From: Verrucomicrobiota bacterium | GTDB taxonomy: Bacteria > Verrucomicrobiota > Verrucomicrobiia > Limisphaerales > SXQI01 | Direction of reading: 5' to 3' | Length of the DNA: 5,617 nucleotides | NCBI GenBank assembly: GCA_008933045.1 | Contig: WBXJ01000185.1 | Span: forward strand, 1 to 5,617 | Shown: positions 1 through 5,617 of the stretch, one piece after another | Position numbering within the stretch: position 1 is the stretch's first letter | Layout: each line of letters opens with the position of its first letter | Translations under genes and position numbers: made by a program | The notes under the pieces: generated by a model | Seen by the model: the letters and a program-made list of their open reading frames with translations, nothing else | Database searches by the model: none | Told to the model about the DNA's origin: nothing

Positions 1-3000
1 AATGTCGAAGCGGTGCACGTGGCTCAACCGGAACGAGGAGAATACCTAGTTCGTGTGATCGCCCGGAATATCGCCGAGGATGCGCTTCGAGAAACCCCTG
101 CCGTCTGCGATCAGGATTTTGCGATTGTCATTTCGGGTGATCTTCCACTTCCGGGTGAAGGCGTGATCGCTTTTGACCGTCCTGCTTATAGCGCACCGAG
201 CGTTTTACAGCTTAAACTGATCGATTTTGACCTAGCCGGAAAACTTACCCAAACGATCAGGATCACGAGTGACTCCCAGCCAGCAGGGTTGACCGTTCCA
301 CTCCAACCCTATGGGAGCCGAGGTGTTTTCACCGGTGCTGTTGCGATTGTTTCCACGCCTCTGGTGGCGGATGGCAAACTTCATATCACCGACGGAGAGA
401 CGATCACTGCCACCTATTCAGACGCATCCCCAGCGAGGGTTGTCGAAAGCACCGCACGGGCAGATTTGTTGGCACCCGTTGTGACTGCGCTTACAAGCAC
501 GAATCGCTATGGGCGAGTGCAGATCACTTGGAAGACCGACGAACCTTCTCTAGCGCGGTTGCGATATGGAACAAATGCGACACTTTCAATGGCGCAAACC
601 AACATGGTTTTCACAACGGAACACGAATTCTCGATTCCGAGCGGTGGCCCGGGGGTTACCTATTCCTTTGTGATTGAATCAACAGATGTGGCAGGGAATA
701 CCGCTACTCACCAGAACGGGGCGATACCGTTTACTTTCGTTTCGAAATCGGCTGCGATCATCCTTCTTGTCAACAATTACGTCCATACGCTCGAGGATGA
801 GAGTGAGGATTTACCGATCACTGAGTATACCGATGCACTCGATCAAATAGGCGTCAGTTACGAGGTGTTCGATGCGAGCCATGATCGATTGCCTAAAATT
901 GAGGACTTGATTCCTTTCCGGGTCGTGATTTGGCGAATCAATGACAGTATTTACAATACGCTTGGGGGACCCAGCACCACGATCAACATGGCAACGGAGC
1001 GGACCCTTACAAATTATCTCGCACGAGGTGGATCGTTATTGATGGCCTCCGCTGAAATTTTGGAACGTAATCCTTCTCCGAGTTTTGTCTCAAAAGTATT
1101 GCACGTCCAACATTTCGAACCTGATCCCCTTTTTGGCATCGGCGGGTGTACAGATTGCGATCAAAACTTCGGAATCCCCTACATTCTGGGCTACGACACG
1201 GAGTCGATTACCTCTGGCATAGAAATCTCCCTCGACTGGACAGGATTTCCGGTCTTGGATTTGATTATCGCCGAGATCGGCCCAGATGTTGGTGACACGT
1301 TTACGCCTACATTCGATGCCGCGCCAATATTATTTGAGCCGCTGGGGGGTAGAACCGTGGCGATTCGTTACCCGAGAACGGGTGAGGATAGTACAAACCG
1401 CGTGATTTTTGCATCCTTCGCGTTGGAAGCAATTCCGGTAGAAGGTTCAGCTCCAAATAATCGAGCGAATCTGCTACGGAATTTTATTAGTTTTCTAGCA
1501 CCCGGGGTCAATGGTCTCGCCAGTATTTCTTTAGATCGCACGGCTTACCCGATCCCAGCACTTGCCACTGTGGAGGTTGCCGATTCCAATCTAGTCGGTC
1601 TCACCAATGCCACCGTGAGAATCTTCAGCGAGAGCCAGTCTCATGGGTTGTTGTTGAACCTTCGACCGACGGTGCAATCTGGATTGTTCCGTGGTTCTGT
1701 CTCACTCGTGACAACCAATGCGATAGGAGTTCCAGCGTTATCATCGTTAAAAGTAAAGGATGGCGATGTGATCTGGGGAGAATATGCCCAGAGTTCCTCA
1801 GGAAGTTTAGTTCAAGCGATCGCGGAAGTGGATGGATCACCTGCGCTCATTAGCACGATCAAGGTTGTACCTGATTATACCACCGCTACAGTGACTTGGA
1901 CTACTAGCGAAACGACTGACGCTTTGGTGCAATATGGCGAATCAAAACTGCTTGGGTTTGCGTCCTTTACACCAGCGTACAACACCACGCATTCCGTGAT
2001 CGTGGACGACCTGAAGCCTGATCAAACCTATTTCTTTCGAGTCGTCAGCCGTGATCAAGCAGGAAACGCAACTGTAGATGAAAACGGGGGCAAACTGTTC
2101 ACTTTTCGGACATTAACTCCGTTGCAAACACCGATCATTCTTGATTTTGAGAACGGTGCACCGGGTTGGACAGTGGAAATGCTCGAGGATTTAGGCGAAC
2201 GAGGCGACACCGAATGGTCCTTGGGAAGCCCTCGCAACTCATTGCTGCTGGATGCGCATTCAGGAACTAAGGCTTGGGGCAGTAATTTATCCGACAGTGC
2301 GATCACCATGGTTTCGAGCGATTTGATCAGCCCAGTCATCGAATTAGTCGGTGGAAATACGGCGACTCTGAGATTCTGGACCGCTTATGATTTTACCGCT
2401 GAGGCGACCATCGAATCGGCAGAACTTTGGATTCTGACCAATAAAGCACCTGCACAAATCATCGCCGCTACCTATTACGATTTAGCCGCCAACTGGGAGG
2501 AGGAGGAGATCGATTTGACTCCATACGTTGGGCAAATTATCCAACTCGTTTGGCATTATTTGTTGATCGATATCAGTGATGAGATCAACCCGCATCCGGG
2601 GTGGCTTGTGGATGATATTTCGATTGAGGTTACGAATATTTTTCGCGGCAAGATTTATGTGACCAATAACCTATCCCAAGCAGCATTCGTTTTGGAGGGC
2701 CCCGAAATCACCAGCGGTGAAGGACTCGCATGGACATCCCCTAAGCTCAGCGCAGGAACCTATGTGGCCAAGTGGAGTCCTGTGCAGTACTACAATGCTC
2801 CCCCGCGTCAGACCGTGGTGCTTTCGACGAACATGCTCACAATTACGGGTGTTTATACATTTCCTGATGTCAACCAGAACACGATGTCGGATTTGTGGGA
2901 ACTGGAACAATTTGGCGAGGTAGCTGTCGAACGTTCGAATCGGTCAGATTCCGACGCCGATGGGCAAACTGACTACGCGGAGTTTATTGCAGGAACTGAT

Positions 3001-3237
3001 CCGAATGTGGCTCAGTCCAGATTAACACTCGGCTTACCCAAAATGTTGGATGGGGGCCGACTGCAATTTGAATGGCCTGCCGTGCCGGGCAAGCTTTACC
3101 GCCTCCGATCCTCCACAAGCCTAAAACTTTGGAATGATTTGCCGTGGATCAGGGCCGATTCGAGGACGGGTTCTGTGATCGTTCCTAACGTGGCGGGTAC
3201 CCCGGCTCAATGGTTTCAGCTTGAGGTTCGTCCCTGA
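1..3237 (+). CDS. Large secreted multidomain protein, C-terminal part; probable S8 (subtilisin-like) peptidase (5' end missing)
   Basis: The frame is open from base 1 to the TGA at 3235-3237, giving 1078 visible residues. The GTG at 13 sits mid-domain and is not the real start. Counting the codon at base 1 as residue 1, I see: the end of a beta-sandwich with the 'GEYLVRV...QDFAIVISG' wording that follows subtilase catalytic domains (1-47); beta module A1 (55-156); fibronectin-III-like domain 1 (159-249); a glutamine-amidotransferase-like alpha/beta domain (251-503) with a CxxC pair at 383/386; beta module A2 (505-613); fibronectin-III-like domain 2 (615-704); a jelly-roll/MAM-like domain (about 710-879, ending 'GWLVDDISIEV'); a small PEGA-like beta domain (880-952); a thrombospondin-3-like calcium loop with D983, D985, D987, D991 and E994; and a C-terminal beta domain (1005-1078). 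No membrane segment, LPXTG or PEP-CTERM anchor is present at the end. The family suggests export and extracellular or surface proteolysis, but the catalytic triad is outside the window, so peptidase activity is inferred. A non-enzymatic adhesin-like protein is the main alternative. Confidence 0.85.
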   Translation, partial: NVEAVHVAQPERGEYLVRVIARNIAEDALRETPAVCDQDFAIVISGDLPLPGEGVIAFDRPAYSAPSVLQLKLIDFDLAGKLTQTIRITSDSQPAGLTVPLQPYGSRGVFTGAVAIVSTPLVADGKLHITDGETITATYSDASPARVVESTARADLLAPVVTALTSTNRYGRVQITWKTDEPSLARLRYGTNATLSMAQTNMVFTTEHEFSIPSGGPGVTYSFVIESTDVAGNTATHQNGAIPFTFVSKSAAIILLVNNYVHTLEDESEDLPITEYTDALDQIGVSYEVFDASHDRLPKIEDLIPFRVVIWRINDSIYNTLGGPSTTINMATERTLTNYLARGGSLLMASAEILERNPSPSFVSKVLHVQHFEPDPLFGIGGCTDCDQNFGIPYILGYDTESITSGIEISLDWTGFPVLDLIIAEIGPDVGDTFTPTFDAAPILFEPLGGRTVAIRYPRTGEDSTNRVIFASFALEAIPVEGSAPNNRANLLRNFISFLAPGVNGLASISLDRTAYPIPALATVEVADSNLVGLTNATVRIFSESQSHGLLLNLRPTVQSGLFRGSVSLVTTNAIGVPALSSLKVKDGDVIWGEYAQSSSGSLVQAIAEVDGSPALISTIKVVPDYTTATVTWTTSETTDALVQYGESKLLGFASFTPAYNTTHSVIVDDLKPDQTYFFRVVSRDQAGNATVDENGGKLFTFRTLTPLQTPIILDFENGAPGWTVEMLEDLGERGDTEWSLGSPRNSLLLDAHSGTKAWGSNLSDSAITMVSSDLISPVIELVGGNTATLRFWTAYDFTAEATIESAELWILTNKAPAQIIAATYYDLAANWEEEEIDLTPYVGQIIQLVWHYLLIDISDEINPHPGWLVDDISIEVTNIFRGKIYVTNNLSQAAFVLEGPEITSGEGLAWTSPKLSAGTYVAKWSPVQYYNAPPRQTVVLSTNMLTITGVYTFPDVNQNTMSDLWELEQFGEVAVERSNRSDSDADGQTDYAEFIAGTDPNVAQSRLTLGLPKMLDGGRLQFEWPAVPGKLYRLRSSTSLKLWNDLPWIRADSRTGSVIVPNVAGTPAQWFQLEVRP
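163..747 (+). repeat. First copy of duplicated A + fibronectin-III-like module pair within the secreted protein
   Basis: This coding stretch carries beta module A1 ('DRPAYS', then 'SDSQPAGL', 'GVFTGAVAIVST' and 'DGETITATY') followed directly by a fibronectin-III-like domain ('ITWKTDEPSLARLRYGT' near its start and 'TYSFVIESTDVAGN' near its end). The same order and spacing recur at 1513-2112. Similarity is clear at protein level but not in the DNA, so the duplication is old. The A module resembles calcium- or stability-type beta domains that occur in tandem after subtilase domains. Its exact role is unknown to me. Confidence 0.7.
1513..2112 (+). repeat. Second copy of duplicated A + fibronectin-III-like module pair within the secreted protein
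   Basis: The copy reads 'SLDRTAYP', 'SESQSHGL', 'GLFRGSVSLVTT' and 'KDGDVIWGEY', matching the landmarks of the first copy in order. A fibronectin-III-like domain follows with 'VTWTTSETTDALVQYGES' and 'TYFFRVVSRDQAGN'. The two copies are separated by the amidotransferase-like domain encoded at about 751-1512. That domain was therefore either inserted between tandem copies or duplicated with one copy later lost. Confidence 0.7.
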
Positions 3238-3246
3238 GCCAGTTGT

Positions 3247-3278
3247 AGCCAGTTTCCCTCTTGCAAAGGAAACTGGCT
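3247..3278. terminator. Perfect 11-bp inverted repeat between convergent genes; likely bidirectional terminator
   Basis: AGCCAGTTTCC (3247-3257) and GGAAACTGGCT (3268-3278) are exact reverse complements around a 10-base loop. The hairpin starts 9 bases after the stop of the secreted-protein gene and lies 27 bases beyond the htpG stop on the other strand, so it is placed to end both transcripts. Neither side has a T-run, so it is not a canonical intrinsic terminator. It could instead act as a 3'-end stabiliser or work with Rho. Confidence 0.65.
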
Positions 3279-3305
3279 CCTAAACTGATCAGCCCGCTGG
3301 TTCCT

Positions 3306-5144
3306 TTACTTGAGAACTTCCGCAAGCAACTCGTTCAAGCGTGCCAGCATGATCCTAGGATCCTCCATCACCCCAGCGGCAACCTTAGCATTATCAAGCA
3401 ATTGTTCCGCGACTTTTGTGGCGAGGGGGCTATTCGTGGTCCGAATTGTGTTCAGGCGAACGATTACGGCGTGACGACGGTTAATTTCGAGATCGTGCTT
3501 GAACTCAGGTTCTTCGTGGCCGTCTTGCTTCATCCGTTTCAGCATTTGTCGCATGCTTGCGGTGAGCATTTTGTCCTTGTCGACAACGACGACGGGACTG
3601 CCCACCAAACGCTCCGAGGCTCGCACGTCGTTTACCCGATCGCCGAGGGATTCCTTGAGCCAAGCCGCCAACTCCTTGGCTTCGTCCGGTGAAAGTTCGC
3701 CGTCATTTTTTTCGGGGTTTTCGATGGTGAGATCCGCTTTTTCGGCGGGTTGCAGTGTCTTACCTTCGAACACGCGCAGGTGTTCCATGACAAATTCGTC
3801 CCAAGGATCGCTCAGGAATAGAACTTCGTATTTGCGAGCTGCAAATACCTCGTAATAGGGACTGCTCTCGGCTGAGGCTCGGGAGGGAGCTAATAGAAAA
3901 TAGATATCTTTCTGCTCGGAGGGCATCCGTTTGATGTAATCGGCCAAGGAGGTCTGTTCGTCCTTGGGAAGCGTGGAGCTTTCAAAACGAAGCAGTTTGC
4001 CGAGAGGTTCACGGTGGGTAAAATCAGTGACGATCCCTTCTTTCAGAAATCGGGAGTATTCCTTATAGAACTTGGTGTAATTCTCTGGATTCTTTTCGGA
4101 TTGATCATCGAGGAACTTGATTAAACGAGTGGTCAACACCTTGTTGAGTTTCTGCATCAAGGTTGTATCCTGCATGCTCTCTCGGGAGATGTTCAGTGGC
4201 AGATCCTCACTGTCCACGGCACCTTTTAAAAACCTTAACCAGTCGGGGAAAAGGGCTTTGGCTTTGGGTGCAATCAATACACGCCGACAATACAAGTTCA
4301 CCTCAGACTCGGAGCGAGCCATCCCCATGACCTCTAGGTTCCTTCCGGGGACATACAGCAATGCTTGGATAGCGAGTGGGGCATCAGCGGCAAAGTGCAG
4401 ACGGAACAACGGTTTTTCCTTGTCGTGTCCGATATAGGAATAGAACTCGTCATATTCCTCCTCCTTAATTTCATTCTTGTTCCGACTCCAGATTGCCTGC
4501 TTGGTATTGATCAGCGTTCCATTCAGTTCGATGGGGAAGGCGATGAAACTAGAATAACGTTTGATGATCTCCTCGACGCGCCAAGATTCGGTAAATTCGT
4601 GGCATTCATCCTTCAAAAAGAGGGTGATCTTGGTGCCTCGAGCCACATCCGTTGCCTCCTCGATCTCGTAGCCTCCGGAGCCATCTGAAGTCCAACGCCA
4701 GCCTTTTTCTTCCGGTAGGTAGGAACGAGAATCCACAGAGACCTTAGTCGCGACCATGAATGCGGAGTAAAACCCTACCCCGAATTGGCCGATCAAACTC
4801 ACATCGGGCTTTTTCTCGGTTGCTAGCTTTTGCAAAAAGGCTTTGGAGCCGGAATGCGCAATCGTGCCTAAATTCTGCACCAGTTCCGCGTGAGTCATTC
4901 CAACGCCAGTATCCGAAATTACGAGGCGGTGTTCCTTTTCATCGGTTTCGACCGTGATTTTGAGCAGTCTCTCCGATTCAAAAACTGGGTGGCCCGCAGA
5001 TTGAGTAAAGCGGAGTTTTTCGAGGGCATCAGCAGCGTTGGAGACCAATTCGCGGATGAAGATCTCTTTATCGGTATAAAGAGAATGGATGACGATGTTC
5101 AGTAGTTGCTGAATTTCCGCTTGAAAGACATGTTTTTCGACCAT
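3306..5144 (-). CDS. htpG: Molecular chaperone HtpG (bacterial Hsp90)
   Basis: A complete 612-aa gene, close to the 624 aa of E. coli HtpG. This cytosolic homodimer uses ATP-driven clamping to remodel client proteins, usually with the DnaK system. The N-terminal GHKL ATPase domain (about 1-210) has the helix 'IRELVSNAADAL' with the presumed catalytic Glu32 and the magnesium-binding Asn36. It also has the adenine-binding Asp78 in 'ISDTGVGM' and the lid glycine motif 'GQFGVGF' at 119-125. The middle domain carries 'RNKNEI' (221-226) and 'LPLNISRE' with Arg321, the position of the gamma-phosphate-contacting arginine. The C-terminal dimerisation region (about 490-612) lacks the eukaryotic MEEVD tail, as expected. 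All key residues are present and there are no frameshifts. The ATG at 5142-5144 fits the usual Hsp90 N-terminus ('EKHVFQAEIQQLL'), although the ribosome-binding site is poor. It is convergent with the secreted-protein gene and divergent from rpoN, so it is probably transcribed alone. Confidence 0.98.
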   Translation of the reverse strand: MVEKHVFQAEIQQLLNIVIHSLYTDKEIFIRELVSNAADALEKLRFTQSAGHPVFESERLLKITVETDEKEHRLVISDTGVGMTHAELVQNLGTIAHSGSKAFLQKLATEKKPDVSLIGQFGVGFYSAFMVATKVSVDSRSYLPEEKGWRWTSDGSGGYEIEEATDVARGTKITLFLKDECHEFTESWRVEEIIKRYSSFIAFPIELNGTLINTKQAIWSRNKNEIKEEEYDEFYSYIGHDKEKPLFRLHFAADAPLAIQALLYVPGRNLEVMGMARSESEVNLYCRRVLIAPKAKALFPDWLRFLKGAVDSEDLPLNISRESMQDTTLMQKLNKVLTTRLIKFLDDQSEKNPENYTKFYKEYSRFLKEGIVTDFTHREPLGKLLRFESSTLPKDEQTSLADYIKRMPSEQKDIYFLLAPSRASAESSPYYEVFAARKYEVLFLSDPWDEFVMEHLRVFEGKTLQPAEKADLTIENPEKNDGELSPDEAKELAAWLKESLGDRVNDVRASERLVGSPVVVVDKDKMLTASMRQMLKRMKQDGHEEPEFKHDLEINRRHAVIVRLNTIRTTNSPLATKVAEQLLDNAKVAAGVMEDPRIMLARLNELLAEVLK

Positions 5145-5158
5145 AATTCAAAATTGAA

Positions 5159-5162
5159 CTCC
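5159..5162 (-). promoter_or_regulatory. Weak, distant Shine-Dalgarno-like GGAG of htpG
   Basis: The only GGAG upstream of the htpG ATG lies 14 bases before it, farther than the usual 5-9. The bases between are A/T-rich and include a TTCAA-AA-TTGAA inverted repeat (5147-5158). Translation may rely on an unstructured A/T-rich leader more than on SD pairing. The ATG is still preferred because the protein N-terminus matches the family. Confidence 0.3.
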
Positions 5163-5163
5163 A

Positions 5164-5191
5164 ATTGTTTGCACAAAACGATCTCTGTCAA
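5164..5191 (-). promoter_or_regulatory. Candidate housekeeping (sigma-70-type) promoter for htpG
   Basis: On the minus strand an exact TTGACA (5191-5186) is followed after 16 bases by AACAAT (5169-5164), which matches 4 of 6 positions of TATAAT. Transcription would start near 5157, leaving a leader of about 13 bases that excludes the GGAG at 5159-5162. The -10 box is mediocre. No CIRCE operator (TTAGCACTC-N9-GAGTGCTAA) overlaps it, so HrcA control is not supported. Confidence 0.45.
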
Positions 5192-5227
5192 GCGAAGGAC
5201 AGCGGATTGGAATGAAATTTTTTCGGA

Positions 5228-5242
5228 AAGGAAGGCTTCCTT
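5228..5242. promoter_or_regulatory. 15-bp dyad in the htpG-rpoN intergenic region; possible operator
   Basis: AAGGAAG-G-CTTCCTT is a perfect 7-bp inverted repeat around one central base. Two further symmetric pairs (5224/5246 and 5225/5245) lie beyond two mismatches. It sits between the two candidate htpG promoters, just downstream of the predicted sigma-54 start. A one-base centre suits a dimeric DNA-binding protein better than an RNA hairpin. No regulator is identifiable, and a short dyad of this size could be chance. Confidence 0.3.
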
Positions 5243-5258
5243 AGCGAAGTCAGTGAGC

Positions 5259-5274
5259 AGCATTGTTCATGCCA
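5259..5274 (-). promoter_or_regulatory. Candidate sigma-54 (-24/-12) promoter directed at htpG
   Basis: The minus strand reads TGGCATG-AACA-ATGCT against the consensus TGGCACG-N4-TTGCW, matching 10 of 12 defined positions. The invariant GG and GC doublets are both present with the exact 10-base gap. Transcription would begin near 5248 and give a leader of about 104 bases that includes the GGAG before htpG. The site lies 45-60 bases upstream of the rpoN start codon, pointing away from it. Activator sites, needed for sigma-54 transcription, would fall within or beyond the start of rpoN; I did not recognise any. Confidence 0.45.
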
Positions 5275-5319
5275 CAATAACCTTGAGCACGGGAAGTAAT
5301 GCTTTAATGTAGAAATTGG

Positions 5320-5617
5320 ATGGCTCAAGGAATGCATTTATCCCAACGCATGGCGTTGTCGCAGGCGCTGGCTCCCCAGCTCCAGCAGTCGCTTGCCTTG
5401 CTCCAAGCGCCAACCCTGGAGCTGAAGGCGTTGGTGGAGCAAGAATTGGCAGTGAATCCGGTGCTTGAGGAGGTTGCCTCGCCAGATGGGGATGGAGAGG
5501 AGAATTCTTCGAGCAGTGATGTTGACGAACCCGTGGATTCAGCCGATTTGACGGAACCGCCAGCCGATCTCCATTTCGATCCTGCTACTGAGAAACCGAC
5601 TTCTGAACCGGTGGATG
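5320..5617 (+). CDS. rpoN: RNA polymerase sigma-54 factor RpoN, N-terminal part (3' end missing)
   Basis: Ninety-nine codons are visible before the window ends. Residues 1-52 form region I, the activator-interacting domain: glutamine- and leucine-rich, with 'LSQRMALSQALAPQLQQSLA' followed by 'LLQAPTLELKALVEQELAVN' and then 'PVLEE'. This is the classic RpoN opening ('Q..S..L.PQLQQ.I.LLQ...LEL......LE.NP.LE'). From residue 53 comes acidic, low-complexity region II, with 15 Asp/Glu and one Lys among the last 47 residues. The core-binding domain, helix-turn-helix and RpoN box lie outside the window. Sigma-54 directs RNA polymerase to -24/-12 promoters and needs AAA+ activators to start transcription. 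The ATG at 5320 is the first after the in-frame TAA at 5305-5307 and gives the 'MAQGMHLSQ' opening. The ATG at 5332 would still keep region I nearly whole. No good Shine-Dalgarno sequence precedes 5320, and I see no convincing promoter for this gene. Confidence 0.95.
   Translation, partial: MAQGMHLSQRMALSQALAPQLQQSLALLQAPTLELKALVEQELAVNPVLEEVASPDGDGEENSSSSDVDEPVDSADLTEPPADLHFDPATEKPTSEPVD

Noticed and set aside
13..15. GTG as the start codon of the first gene
   Set aside because: The frame stays open to base 1 and the GTG falls inside a beta-sandwich domain, so the true start lies before the window.
2497..2508. (GAG)4 run as a microsatellite or phase-variation tract
   Set aside because: It encodes four Glu residues in frame. 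Trinucleotide slippage would not shift the frame, and the tract is short.
1625..2910. Minus-strand open frames within the secreted-protein gene (1625-1840, 2055-2339, 2671-2910)
   Set aside because: They are short, have no recognisable domains, and are fully covered by the convincing plus-strand frame.
3261..3692. Plus-strand open frame of 143 codons opposite the htpG 3' end
   Set aside because: It lies almost wholly antisense to a well-conserved gene, and its start overlaps the terminator hairpin. The same holds for the other plus-strand frames inside 3499-5105.
5283..5310. TTGAGC-N16-TAATGT as an rpoN promoter
   Set aside because: The -10 matches only 3 of 6 positions and lies too close to the rpoN start codon to leave a normal leader.
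5106..5312. Plus-strand 68-codon open frame across the htpG-rpoN intergenic region
   Set aside because: It begins inside the htpG start on the opposite strand, shows no family resemblance and runs through the promoter region.
5145..5319. CIRCE operator or sigma-32 promoter for htpG
   Set aside because: No TTAGCACTC inverted repeat is present. The CTTGACA has no CCCCAT-type -10 at the right distance.

Overview
The window holds three protein genes and no RNA genes, insertion sequences or CRISPR arrays that I can see. It looks like chromosomal DNA of a Gram-negative bacterium, most likely of the Verrucomicrobia (Pedosphaera/Limisphaera-type lineages). This placement is inference. It rests on the style of the large secreted protein (subtilase-type C-terminal modules, a thrombospondin-3-like calcium loop and a short C-terminal beta domain of the 'YRLRSSTSL..W' kind) and on the wording of the sigma-54 N-terminus. 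No marker gene confirms it.

Layout: (1) Bases 1-3237, plus strand, are the 3' part of a very large gene for an exported multidomain protein, probably the C-terminal region of an S8 (subtilisin-like) peptidase whose catalytic domain lies before the window. It carries a duplicated pair of modules (beta domain plus fibronectin-III-like domain) separated by a glutamine-amidotransferase-like alpha/beta domain. A jelly-roll domain, a small beta domain, a calcium-loop linker and a terminal beta domain follow. (2) Bases 3238-3305 separate two convergent genes and hold an 11-bp perfect hairpin that can serve both strands. (3) Bases 3306-5144, minus strand, are a complete htpG (bacterial Hsp90), 612 aa. 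(4) Bases 5145-5319 are a divergent control region. They hold a TTGACA-type promoter and a good -24/-12 (sigma-54) promoter match, both pointing towards htpG, plus a 15-bp dyad. (5) Bases 5320-5617, plus strand, are the first 99 codons of rpoN (sigma-54), cut by the window end.

The secreted protein shows no functional link to the other two genes. htpG and rpoN share one short divergent intergenic region. The most interesting signal is that a sigma-54-type promoter element in it points at htpG, right beside the gene for sigma-54 itself. That suggests sigma-54 control of the chaperone and perhaps feedback on rpoN; it is a hypothesis from sequence only. I found no evidence of a wholly new multi-gene system.
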